Source of the DNA: Candidatus Melainabacteria bacterium
GTDB taxonomy: Bacteria; Cyanobacteriota; Vampirovibrionia; Obscuribacterales; Obscuribacteraceae
DNA length: 64,000 bases
NCBI GenBank assembly: GCA_017307165.1
Contig: JAFKGK010000012.1
Span: 29,188 to 93,187, forward strand
Direction of reading: 5' to 3'
Both the position numbers and the translations under genes were made by a program. Below the pieces are notes generated by a model. That model was not told the DNA's origin and made no database searches. It worked only from the letters and a program-made list of their open reading frames with translations. How positions within the stretch are numbered: the stretch's first letter is position 1; each line of letters starts with the position of its first letter. Shown in pieces: positions 8,487 to 18,449 of this stretch.

Positions 8487-8882
8487 TCATTTTTGTGGTC
8501 GCCACCATGCACGCAGCTTTAGATTTTGCACCTCTATCGATGATGAGCGGATACATATGGTGGCACTCGTATCAAATGCTCCATCCACATACACCAAATT
8601 TTCGCCACTGATTAGCTTGCCTGATTTAGTTATAGCTTTTATGGCCAAACTGGATTCAGAGCCAATTTTAAACCGAACTTTTTGTTTGCCATTTTTTGGT
8701 AGATCATCAATTTCAAACGATCTTTTGTCGACGAGCAAAGTCACCCTGGACAAATCCTCATCACTATTGTTGAGTACAACAAACTCGCCATAGGTAGGGT
8801 AGGTCAGCACTAAACCAAGGAAGACCAAAATAGAAACAACTGGCGCAATAAGAACAGCGAGTAAGATCTTTTTGGGATTCAT
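8487..8882 (-). CDS. Small single-span membrane protein, unknown
   Basis: 131 residues. One hydrophobic helix at about 5-27, then a roughly 100-residue beta-rich domain with two Cys-free halves and a WWRPQ end. The N-in topology would place the domain outside the membrane. A+T-rich codons (TTT, AAA, ATA) differ from many neighbours. No good ribosome site is visible upstream of the ATG. I do not recognise the family. Confidence 0.65.
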   Translation of the reverse strand: MNPKKILLAVLIAPVVSILVFLGLVLTYPTYGEFVVLNNSDEDLSRVTLLVDKRSFEIDDLPKNGKQKVRFKIGSESSLAIKAITKSGKLISGENLVYVDGAFDTSATICIRSSSIEVQNLKLRAWWRPQK

Positions 8883-9005
8883 AAAACCAGGTACCGAGTT
8901 TATCAGGAACTCTCATCACTCTACCGGAATTGTCACAGTTCCAGTTGGAAAGACCAGAAAGAAAAAAAATCCCTTTAATCAACTATATGCCCAAATAGAT
9001 CAAAC

Positions 9006-9063
9006 GCAAAAAAAAGAGCAGTACCCACCCGCATCGCAAGATGCCGATAGATACTGCCCTTTT
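9006..9063 (-). terminator. Intrinsic terminator after the GNAT gene
   Basis: On the minus strand AAAAGGGCAGTA pairs with TACTGCTCTTTT (one G-U pair) and runs into nine T in total. An inner GCATC/GATGC hairpin sits in the loop. It starts 23 bases after the stop. Confidence 0.85.
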
Positions 9064-9085
9064 ACAAGACGAAAGATGCAGGCGA

Positions 9086-9829
9086 TCAACTGGTGGTCGA
9101 GGTAGTTGAGGCTGTGGCCGCATTTGCACCTGCCGCACTCGCACCTACAGCACCAGCGCTAAACTGGCCGATCACCTTTAGATACGTCGCATCCGTGGTA
9201 GCCAGGCCATAGCCGCGCGTATAGATTTCACTGATGACACCTGCGATCTTTTGATCGTCGGCCGCATTGGATCCGGCACCGACACTAGGACTGGATCCAC
9301 CGTAATCGAACCAGAGCAATTCGCCTTGACGCGCAATACCACCGGCTACATAACTGGGCAGGTAGTAATCGCGGCCGGTAAGACGATTGGCACCGAGTTT
9401 GGTGTAAAAAGCCAGACGCCGTTTGCGCTCGGTTTCTTCGACCTGCGTGAGATTGGCCTCCAGGGTCGATTCGATCTCGAGAAACAGACCATGGTGCGGC
9501 GCGGTGACAGCAGTATAACTAGCTTTGAGAGTCGAGAGCAATTGGCTCATATGCTGCGAACCAACGCCGCCAGATCTACGATTGGGATCGGTAGCGATGT
9601 ATGCCAGCAAAGAAAAATTGCTCATTGGAGTGACGATAGAAAAGCACAGGAGATTGCCTGCATGGTCCAGCGTCTTGTGCAAAAGCACCGAACCATTAGA
9701 CATCATGACGCGCAGATCGGTTACCGACATGCGTTCGTCTTGAGGGAAGGATGACTCGTAGAGATTCTTCCAGTCATCCTCCTGTCCTGTACTTGCGATA
9801 CAGAGTTGGATTTGACTTTGGGTACTCAT
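9086..9829 (-). CDS. GNAT-family N-acetyltransferase
   Basis: 247 residues from the ATG at 9829; a longer GTG start at 9859 is possible but has no ribosome site. The acetyl-CoA-binding segment is visible as YIATDPNRRSGGVGSQHMSQ near 75-95, matching the R/Q-x-x-G-x-G/A loop, and a late FYTKLGA segment matches the family's C-terminal strand. The last 30 residues are an Ala/Thr/Ser low-complexity tail. Substrate unknown. It has its own terminator and no obvious operon partner. Confidence 0.85.
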   Translation of the reverse strand: MSTQSQIQLCIASTGQEDDWKNLYESSFPQDERMSVTDLRVMMSNGSVLLHKTLDHAGNLLCFSIVTPMSNFSLLAYIATDPNRRSGGVGSQHMSQLLSTLKASYTAVTAPHHGLFLEIESTLEANLTQVEETERKRRLAFYTKLGANRLTGRDYYLPSYVAGGIARQGELLWFDYGGSSPSVGAGSNAADDQKIAGVISEIYTRGYGLATTDATYLKVIGQFSAGAVGASAAGANAATASTTSTTS

Positions 9830-10022
9830 GGTGATTCCGCTCGGGCTCTCGCTCCACACTGATGGCTCAGTTAAAAATGGCTGGAGAGAAAGCGCGGGAT
9901 TGGTTGTTTATTGTTGGAGAAGACTTTGAGATGCTCAGATAGGTAGAAATAATTGTGTATGGAAACTAGCTAAAAACGCCCACGCAATCAATAGCCCACA
10001 GGCCTCCCCGAGGATCTAAAGC

Positions 10023-10047
10023 AAAAATCACCGCGCAGAGCTTGCGC
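10023..10047 (-). terminator. Weak intrinsic terminator after the deacetylase gene
   Basis: On the minus strand GCGCA pairs with TGCGC around a 5-base loop, then GGTGATTTTTG. Short stem and an interrupted T-run; placed about 50 bases after the stop at 10095. Confidence 0.45.
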
Positions 10048-10094
10048 GAGCACCTGACAGCCCTGCGACCGTATGATTTTATCGCCTGCGACAC

Positions 10095-11213
10095 CTAGCG
10101 CAGGGAGCGCCAATATCTCTTGAAATGCCTGCGGATCTCCTCGATTCTTTCATCCACCTGCACCTCATCCTGATCACCTGTCACATGATTGCTATTGGCT
10201 GCAGACATGGGCATCAGATACGAGGCATGCACTGCACCGCATTCGGCTTCATCTTGGGCATTGAGGACACGCATGGTAGCAACTGCCGAGTCAGCGAGAG
10301 TCTTGACATTGTATCCTCCCTCTAAAAAGACTACAGCCGGCACTTCGAGCTCATCGGCTAAATCCTTGACCCTCTGACTCAGCATGGCGTAGCCGGGAGT
10401 GGAAATGCGCTGGCTGCCCAATGGGTCCTCCTGGTGCGCATCGTATCCAGCAGAGACCAGGATCAGATCGGGATTAAACTCGAGCAGGATCGGCCTCACG
10501 AGAGCGTCAAAGGCTTTGAGATAGCCACGATCGCCGGTGCCTTTGGGCAGAGGGATGTTCATGTTATAGCCGCGGCCCTCGCCCTGGCCATCCTCGAGAT
10601 ACCAACCCGAATCGAACGGCCAGAAAGGATATTGCTGAAACGAAGTGAAAAAGACGGAAGGATCATCATAGAACGCCCACTGCGTGCCATTACCATGATG
10701 CACATCCCAGTCGATGATAAAGACGCGCTGGTAACCGCGCTCCTTTTGAGCATAACGCGCTGCCAGAGCCACGTTGTTGAAAAGGCAAAAGCCCATCGGC
10801 GCGTCCACGAGTGCATGGTGCCCCGGTGGACGCACGGCAACAAAGGCGCAATGCGTGTTGCTCGGGTCATCGGTCACAGCATCGACAGCAGCAAGACCGG
10901 CTCCAGCAGCTAGTTGTGCTATCTCAAAAGACTCGCTACCCATATAAGTGTCTAGATCGAGCTTGATCAGGCTATTATCTCGCGATGCCCTCTCAGCCTT
11001 GTCTTTAAGCTCCTCGACATAACTCTCCTTGTGCACGCGCGCTATGTCGGTAAAAGTAGCCTTGCGCGGCAAGACTTCGTTTACTCTCTGCGCGAGGGCC
11101 CATTTGGCGATGACATTGTCGATAGAAGACAGTCGCGATGGCGACTCTGGATGCGCATCGGGAGTCTGGTGCTTTTTGAAGCGTGGATCCCTGATCAAAA
11201 CCATCTTTGACAT
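10095..11213 (-). CDS. Histone-deacetylase-family amidohydrolase
   Basis: 372 residues, ATG behind AAGGA. The zinc-dependent class I/II deacetylase fold is clear: RPPGHHA with the paired catalytic His, IDWDVHHGNGTQ with the zinc-binding Asp and His, and SAGYDAHQEDPLG with the second zinc Asp; a later FLEGGYN supplies the glycine-rich loop and Tyr. Bacterial members remove acetyl or related groups from small molecules or proteins (for example AcuC-type lysine deacetylases, acetylpolyamine hydrolases). It follows the oxidoreductase gene by 20 bases, so the two are probably co-transcribed. The last 40 residues are a variable tail. Confidence 0.95.
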   Translation of the reverse strand: MSKMVLIRDPRFKKHQTPDAHPESPSRLSSIDNVIAKWALAQRVNEVLPRKATFTDIARVHKESYVEELKDKAERASRDNSLIKLDLDTYMGSESFEIAQLAAGAGLAAVDAVTDDPSNTHCAFVAVRPPGHHALVDAPMGFCLFNNVALAARYAQKERGYQRVFIIDWDVHHGNGTQWAFYDDPSVFFTSFQQYPFWPFDSGWYLEDGQGEGRGYNMNIPLPKGTGDRGYLKAFDALVRPILLEFNPDLILVSAGYDAHQEDPLGSQRISTPGYAMLSQRVKDLADELEVPAVVFLEGGYNVKTLADSAVATMRVLNAQDEAECGAVHASYLMPMSAANSNHVTGDQDEVQVDERIEEIRRHFKRYWRSLR

Positions 11214-11233
11214 GTGCTTTTCCTTTTGACTAC

Positions 11234-12310
11234 TTAGATCTCGACTAACAATTTGCCAAAGTTTTGTCCTTTGAGCAGTCCCTGAAACGCCCTTGGCGCA
11301 TTTTCGAGACCCTTGACGATGTCTTCGCGATATTTGATCTTACCTTCTTTGATCCAGGCTGCCACATCATTTACAAAATTTTCTCTCTGATCGGCAAAAT
11401 CGCCCACGATAAAACCCTGAAATCTTAGACGCTTGGTCAGGATGGCCCGCATGAGGATAGGAGTAAAGTCACCTCGACCGCAGTCATCACCGCTCATCTC
11501 GCCAGTCGCAAACGTATCGTTGTAATGCGCGATCAGACCACACACAGGGATCCTGGCAAAATTTGACAGCAAAGGAAAGACCGCCTCGAAAACATGGCCG
11601 CCGACGTTTTCGAAATATACGTCGATGCCGTCCGGGCAGGCTGCATGCAGCTCGGCAGCAAGGTCTTGGGGCGACTGCCTGTGATCGATGCAAACATCAA
11701 AGCCTAGCTCATTGACGACATAATCGCATTTGCGGTCACCGCCAGCGATACCAACAACCCGGCAACCCTTGATCTTTGCGATCTGCCCCACCACGGCTCC
11801 TACTGCTCCCGATGCTGCAGCCACCACCACCGTTTCTCCTGCCTTGGGCTCTCCAATGAGCAAAAGACCAGTGTATGCGGTCATGCCTGGCATACCCATG
11901 ACACCGAGGTAATAACTCAAGGGCAAGTGCTCCGGCCTGTGCAATGCCACCACGCTCGGATCGTCGACCTTGACCAGCGCATGCGACTGCCAGCCGGTGT
12001 AAGCCAGGACCTCATCGCCAACTTTGTGACGGCATCGAGCCTCAGGATCGATGGCCAGGACGCGACAGAGAGTGCCACCTTCCATGACACCACCAATAGC
12101 GACCGGCTCGGCATACGATTTGGCAGCGCTCATGCGTCCCCGCATGTAGGGGTCCAGGCTCAGATAGATCGTCTCCAAAAGCATCTGCCCGGAACCAGGC
12201 TCTGGAGTGGAGATCGGCTCTTGCTCCAGTCTAAAGTTATCATCGCAAGGTGCGCCTTCCGGGCGTGATGCCAGGACGATTTTGGTATTGGTCATGGTCT
12301 GGGCGGGCAT
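11234..12310 (-). CDS. Zinc-free medium-chain NADP-dependent oxidoreductase
   Basis: 358 residues. It belongs to the leukotriene-B4-dehydrogenase / CurA-type branch of medium-chain reductases: SLDPYMRGRMS near 52-62, then the nucleotide-binding AASGAVGAVVGQIAKIKG loop and a VYFENVGG motif, and no structural or catalytic zinc ligands. It probably reduces the double bond of enones or alkenals with NADPH. ATG at 12310 has GAGGT eight bases upstream. First gene of a two-gene unit with the deacetylase. Confidence 0.93.
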   Translation of the reverse strand: MPAQTMTNTKIVLASRPEGAPCDDNFRLEQEPISTPEPGSGQMLLETIYLSLDPYMRGRMSAAKSYAEPVAIGGVMEGGTLCRVLAIDPEARCRHKVGDEVLAYTGWQSHALVKVDDPSVVALHRPEHLPLSYYLGVMGMPGMTAYTGLLLIGEPKAGETVVVAAASGAVGAVVGQIAKIKGCRVVGIAGGDRKCDYVVNELGFDVCIDHRQSPQDLAAELHAACPDGIDVYFENVGGHVFEAVFPLLSNFARIPVCGLIAHYNDTFATGEMSGDDCGRGDFTPILMRAILTKRLRFQGFIVGDFADQRENFVNDVAAWIKEGKIKYREDIVKGLENAPRAFQGLLKGQNFGKLLVEI

Positions 12311-12417
12311 GGCTATACACCTCTGATGATGATTTTATCGATGGCACATGATAGACCCAAGCAGCAAATTAAAAATGAAATGTTCGATTTGTATGACTTG
12401 ATATAGTAATAAATCGC

Positions 12418-12458
12418 AAAAAAGGTACTCGTCAGGTTTTTGTTCCTGACGAGTACCT
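12418..12458 (-). terminator. Intrinsic terminator after the site-2 protease
   Basis: A perfect 14-bp stem (12423-12436 with 12445-12458), 8-base loop, then T-run on the minus strand. It starts 13 bases after the stop at 12472. Confidence 0.92.
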
Positions 12459-12471
12459 GAAAAGACATATC

Positions 12472-13581
12472 TCAGCCGCCTACGATGTGCTTGACGTCGT
12501 TAAAGAAGCCAAGCAAAAACAGGCCCAGCAAAAGCATGCCAAAGATCTGGAAGAGTTTGCCACGCGTCTGGGGCGAGAGCGGCTTGCCACGTACTTTTTC
12601 CAGGAGGGCAAAGACGATGTGACCGCCATCCAGGATGGGCAGCGGCAGGATATTCATCACTGCCAGATTGATCGAGATGACGACCAGGAACCAGACAAAG
12701 TCGAAAACGCCGGTATCCACCGCCCCTGCGCCCATCTGGACGATGCCGACGATACCGCGCACTTCCATGTCCTGCTCGGAAATCTGAGGCGGGCGATCGA
12801 CCAGGTGCAACATCATGCCAAAGCCCTTGACCGTGCCGACGATGAGATTGCCGGTGACGGAGGTGGCCTGACCGATGGCCTGCACGGGGCCGACGCGCTC
12901 GTGCACGACCTTGCCGTCCACGCCGATCTGGATGCCGATGCGCCCGTCGGCGGAAGTGGTCACCTGGGTGGAGACCTGCTTGCCCTGGCGTTCGACTACC
13001 ACCTGAGCGCTCTGACCGCTGCGTGCCTTGAGGGCCTGGACGAGGTCTTCGGGCTTGACGATAGTCTTGCCGTCGACCGAGACAAAGCGATCGCCAGCCT
13101 GCAGACCCGCATCGCGAGCGTAGGTATAGGTCGAGGTCGTATCGAGACCCTTGACGCTGGTCGAGGAGACCTGCATTGTCGGCATGCCGATAAAGACCAG
13201 GAGCGCCCAGACCATCATTGCCGCAGAGATGACGTTAAAGACGACGCCCGCAGCAGAGACGCAGATACGCTGCCAGACCGGAAAAATCTTTTTGGGCGGA
13301 GCGCCGGTCTTGTCGCCGGTTGCACCCGTTTCGTCGGTCTCGTCCTGCAATTCGGGGATCGATACGTACCCGCCCGCGAGGATAGGCGCAAGGCGAAACT
13401 CGGTCTCCCAAAAGCGGCCGAGGACAAGGGAGTATTTGCGCGAACCGAACCCGATCGAAAAGACCGGAGTCTGGAAGCCGAACAGACGAGCGACAAGCCA
13501 GTGGCCGAGCTCGTGGATGGTGATAAGAAGACAGAGCCCGAGCACCATGGTGATGATGCCTGTGATGTGCGACAGATCCAT
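12472..13581 (-). CDS. rseP: RseP-type site-2 intramembrane metalloprotease (M50)
   Basis: 369 residues, ATG behind AGGAG. The zinc motif HELGH lies at 23-27 in the first membrane helix; the second half-site NILPLPILDGGH with its zinc Asp lies at about 310-321; a single PDZ-like domain spans about 158-222. Further helices lie near 108-132, 290-312 and 342-362. This enzyme cuts single-span membrane proteins inside the bilayer, classically an anti-sigma factor. An extra charged loop (DETDETGATGDKTG, about 80-93) is unusual. It follows ftsH with 90 bases between them that contain a strong terminator, so expression is probably conditional or from its own promoter. Confidence 0.95.
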   Translation of the reverse strand: MDLSHITGIITMVLGLCLLITIHELGHWLVARLFGFQTPVFSIGFGSRKYSLVLGRFWETEFRLAPILAGGYVSIPELQDETDETGATGDKTGAPPKKIFPVWQRICVSAAGVVFNVISAAMMVWALLVFIGMPTMQVSSTSVKGLDTTSTYTYARDAGLQAGDRFVSVDGKTIVKPEDLVQALKARSGQSAQVVVERQGKQVSTQVTTSADGRIGIQIGVDGKVVHERVGPVQAIGQATSVTGNLIVGTVKGFGMMLHLVDRPPQISEQDMEVRGIVGIVQMGAGAVDTGVFDFVWFLVVISINLAVMNILPLPILDGGHIVFALLEKVRGKPLSPQTRGKLFQIFGMLLLGLFLLGFFNDVKHIVGG

Positions 13582-13592
13582 ATTTTCTCCTG

Positions 13593-13649
13593 AAAAAACC
13601 GGATCGGCCCGATCGGTAGAACCGACGCGGGCCGACCCGGGTTGTTTTT
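13593..13649 (-). terminator. Strong stem-loop plus T-run directly upstream of rseP
   Basis: On the minus strand a 13-base GC-rich arm (CCGGGTCGGCCCG) pairs with CGGGCCGATCCGG with one G-U pair, an inner ACCGAT-type stem fills the loop, and six T follow. It lies between ftsH and rseP, and the rseP ribosome site (CAGGAG) begins at the end of the T-run. It may be a terminator or an attenuator. Confidence 0.85.
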
Positions 13650-13671
13650 GACGAGGCTCGCTAAAGCCGGA

Positions 13672-15735
<2,064 letters not shown>

Positions 15736-15803
15736 TTTCGTATTCTTTTGCTATTTGGAAGCGGGAGTAGCCGCTAATGCGGCGGCGGGGAAGAAAGCAA
15801 GGG

Positions 15804-16331
15804 CTAGGCAGCCCGGGGCTTGCGGATGACGCCGTAGCGCTCCATCTTCTGGCGAGTGGAGGCTTCAGCCTGAACGTTGCCATAGTCGCGAGCGACAGTG
15901 AGCTGCTCAAAGAGAGCCTTTTCGAGGGGAGCGCCGATCTTGGCCCAGTCCTCGATGGTGGTGGGCCGATCGAGGACTCGCTGGCCTCGAACGGTCAGAT
16001 AGGCATCGCCGGTGGTGACGTCAAATGTGTACTCGACGCGTCCCTGCGACTCCATCTCATCCTTGGCGGCCTTGAGAGCGATCGAGGCAAGACGAGCCGG
16101 GCGGCCGATGCGAGCCCATTCCTGCCGAGTACGATCGGTACCTTGCACCGTGCTCTCGTCAGCGGCATTGATGATGCGAGCACTCGATGCATCATCGGCA
16201 ACGACGTAGCGATACTTGCCCTGGCTCTTTTTGTGGCCTTCGGCCATCTCGAGCGCCTTGATGTGGGACTTGAGGCCAAAGACCATAAAACCCTGCTCTT
16301 TTTTGAGCTGGCGGTCCGGATTGATAGGCAT
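15804..16331 (-). CDS. Unknown 175-residue protein upstream of ftsH
   Basis: The ATG at 16331 has AGGAAA at a good distance; a longer frame to 16451 has no support. Sequence is soluble, mixed alpha/beta and Arg/Lys/Ala-rich. Two sections repeat a similar theme of EWARIGRPARLASIALKAA and DWAKIGAPLEKALFEQL (near 80 and 140), suggesting a weak internal duplication. No known motif. It is transcribed towards ftsH with a 68-base gap, so it may share that transcript. Confidence 0.75.
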   Translation of the reverse strand: MPINPDRQLKKEQGFMVFGLKSHIKALEMAEGHKKSQGKYRYVVADDASSARIINAADESTVQGTDRTRQEWARIGRPARLASIALKAAKDEMESQGRVEYTFDVTTGDAYLTVRGQRVLDRPTTIEDWAKIGAPLEKALFEQLTVARDYGNVQAEASTRQKMERYGVIRKPRAA

Positions 16332-16747
16332 ATGCGGGTTTCCTGTGGGTTGAGGTTGGGTATTGTGTGATGAGCTGCCTCTGGCTCTGCATTTGACCGA
16401 CATCACGAAGCCCAAACCCGACAGGAGACTGTCAGACCGGTTCGGAAGCAAGCATGTCGTATTTATCTCGCGCTTGGATCAACGAGCGGTGGCTCGTCGT
16501 GTCAGCTGGTAAAAGCGTGTTTTGTCTTAGGCGCGGAGAGAAATGCTTTTCAAATACGAAGAAATAGGAGGCAATACGAAACCTATTAAGATAAGCATTC
16601 TGATTGCAATGTTTTTGGCGAAGAAACGCTTAATACGGCTGTCAAGCATAAACACTAGCAGAGCTAGGCTTGCAAAGAGGCGGTTGAGCGCGGCTCGCAT
16701 AGCTGCTAAATTGGCTTCAATCCAAAATGTAAAAGGGTAATTTGCGT
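16332..16747. other. Intergenic region, mostly empty
   Basis: About 415 bases between divergent genes. The only open frame of note (16543-16740) is listed separately with low confidence. No hairpin, tRNA-like fold or clear promoter was seen. Confidence 0.4.
16543..16740 (+). CDS. Possible small basic protein upstream of btpA
   Basis: 65 residues: a hydrophobic stretch near 18-27 followed by an Arg/Lys/Ala/Ser-rich helix. GGAGAG sits only a few bases before the ATG, closer than usual. It ends directly before the btpA-like gene, so it could be its leader gene or chance. Confidence 0.25.
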   Translation: MLFKYEEIGGNTKPIKISILIAMFLAKKRLIRLSSINTSRARLAKRRLSAARIAAKLASIQNVKG

Positions 16748-17548
16748 ATGCTCAAAGAGTTATTTGGCACAGACAAGCCGATCATAGGCGTCATCCATCT
16801 GCTGCCCCTGCCCGGGAGCCCCAGATACGGTGGGGAGCTGGAGACTGTCATGCTCAGGGCCGAGCAAGAAGCCACATCCCTTGCCTCCGGTGGAGCACAC
16901 GGCATCATAGTCGAAAATTTTTTTGATGCGCCATTTGTCAAAAACCGGGTCGATACGGCAACTGCTTGCGCTCTCACCCTCGCGGTCAAACGCATAGCGG
17001 CTATCTGCGATCTCCCCATCGGTGTCAATGTCTTGCGCAACGATGGTCTCACTGCTGTAGCGGTCGCGGCGACTTCTGGCGCTCAGTTTATCCGCGTCAA
17101 TGTCTTATCCGGAGCCATGGTTACCGATCAGGGTCTGATCGAGGGCGAGGCCCATGAGCTGCATATGTATCGCAGAGCGCTCTCCGCTCAAAACTCGGTG
17201 CGGATATTGGCTGACGTCATGGTAAAGCATGCCTCACCACTCGGCCAGGACAATGATATTGCCCAGGCAGCAAAAGATACCGTCTTGCGTGGTCTCGCCG
17301 ACGGGGTAGTCGTGAGTGGCACAGCGACCGGATCTCCACCCAACTGGGAAGACCTCGATAAAGTCCGCAAGGCCCTGCCCGAAACACCGATTTTGATCGG
17401 CTCGGGCACCAGCGCCGAAAACTGCTCGGGCTTGCTTGCCATTGCAGATGGTGTCATCGTCGCCAGCTCGCTCAAACGCAAAGGCGATGTACAAAACCCC
17501 ATCGACGTCGAAAAAGTCAGACAGCTGGTCAAGGCAATACAGGGATAA
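16748..17548 (+). CDS. btpA: BtpA/SgcQ-family TIM-barrel protein
   Basis: 266 residues from the ATG at 16748 (an in-frame TTG lies 6 bases upstream). The start MLKELFGTDKPIIGVIHLLP, then LPGSPRYGG, GAHGIIVENFFDAPF and VVSGTATGSPPNW are the hallmarks of the BtpA family. In cyanobacteria BtpA stabilises photosystem I; here there is no photosynthesis gene, so the role must be a more general one, and in other bacteria the family sits with sugar or nucleoside genes. It converges on the DUF4388 gene with 34 bases between stops. Confidence 0.9.
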   Translation: MLKELFGTDKPIIGVIHLLPLPGSPRYGGELETVMLRAEQEATSLASGGAHGIIVENFFDAPFVKNRVDTATACALTLAVKRIAAICDLPIGVNVLRNDGLTAVAVAATSGAQFIRVNVLSGAMVTDQGLIEGEAHELHMYRRALSAQNSVRILADVMVKHASPLGQDNDIAQAAKDTVLRGLADGVVVSGTATGSPPNWEDLDKVRKALPETPILIGSGTSAENCSGLLAIADGVIVASSLKRKGDVQNPIDVEKVRQLVKAIQG

Positions 17549-17582
17549 AGTCGCTGAGAGCAGCTTACCTGCAGGTTATCTG

Positions 17583-18371
17583 CTAAATAATCTGGCCCGG
17601 AGGAGCCGCTGCCTGCCCCATCTGGCTCTTACGATCTCTGGCGTTCTTCCTGGCTTCTTCCAATATACGCTCTAGATCTGCATCGGCTTGATACATCCAG
17701 CATTTGACCCGATCCACCCAGATGACCATCTCGACGATGGCCGAAGAGAGGTCATCGCTATCCTGCTTGAGCCTGGCCACTACCCAATCCGGCAGCATCA
17801 CTTGATTGTGATGCATTGCTACAGTTTGGTGAACAGGCTCGGCAAAGCCCTCGGAAAGCCAGCTGGCAATAGTATGTACGAGCTCTCGCCTGGTGAGATC
17901 TAAAGAAGCCATGGCATCGCCGACCGATCGAATGCCATCCAAACGGTCCAGACCGGGGTGGATCTTGATCACCTCGTCATACTTGCCACTCGAGACTTTT
18001 GAAACAAGGACGCTATCAAAGTCGACACCCATGTTTTTGAGGAGCTGCTGATCCTCGAGATAGTTGAGACCTTCTTTGAGCAAGCGGTCAAAAGTCTCCT
18101 CCGGTCCATCAAAGCTCACCGACTCATAGGCTGCCCCCAGGTCCTCTTCGCTAAAGGAAAAAGTACCGCTCTGCCAGAGAAACAATTCGTAAAGACCTTC
18201 ACGGCCGATTAACCCCTCCATGTCCACGTGATAGGGCAAGCCGCCTTTTACGAGGATGAGGGCCATGCGTGCGCCTTGCGATAGACTCAAGCGGCCTGTC
18301 AAGCCACCAGAGCGCACTAATTGCAGTAGGTTGGGAAATGATACTTTTGTGAGTTCGCCGGATAATTGCAT
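17583..18371 (-). CDS. DUF4388-domain protein
   Basis: 262 residues from the ATG at 18371. The first 95 residues match the DUF4388 pattern (GELTKVSFPNLLQLVRSGGL, then a TGRLSLSQG strand and a ...GREGLYELFLWQSGTFSF end). A middle helical segment (about 150-215) may be a winged-helix-like region; the C-terminus is helical and ends in a Gln/Pro/Gly tail. DUF4388 proteins are common in bacteria with complex signalling and are often linked to response regulators; function is unknown. The likely -10 box is only 7 bases before the ATG, so the mRNA may be leaderless. Confidence 0.85.
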   Translation of the reverse strand: MQLSGELTKVSFPNLLQLVRSGGLTGRLSLSQGARMALILVKGGLPYHVDMEGLIGREGLYELFLWQSGTFSFSEEDLGAAYESVSFDGPEETFDRLLKEGLNYLEDQQLLKNMGVDFDSVLVSKVSSGKYDEVIKIHPGLDRLDGIRSVGDAMASLDLTRRELVHTIASWLSEGFAEPVHQTVAMHHNQVMLPDWVVARLKQDSDDLSSAIVEMVIWVDRVKCWMYQADADLERILEEARKNARDRKSQMGQAAAPPGQII

Positions 18372-18377
18372 GGACCC

Positions 18378-18383
18378 ATTATA
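18378..18383 (-). promoter_or_regulatory. -10 box of the DUF4388 gene
   Basis: TATAAT on the minus strand ends 7 bases before the ATG at 18371, placing the transcript start at or next to the start codon. It lies back-to-back with the proS -10 box. Confidence 0.55.
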
Positions 18384-18392
18384 ACCCTTTGC

Positions 18393-18398
18393 TATAAT
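18393..18398 (+). promoter_or_regulatory. -10 box of proS
   Basis: TATAAT within TTGCTATAATCC, 52 bases before the proS ATG. A weak TGGACC lies 16 bases upstream. Its -35 zone overlaps the divergent -10 box at 18378-18383. Confidence 0.55.
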
Positions 18399-18449
18399 CC
18401 AGGACCCAGGGCCCACACGCGGCTCGGGACCAGCATAGGGACTAAAATC

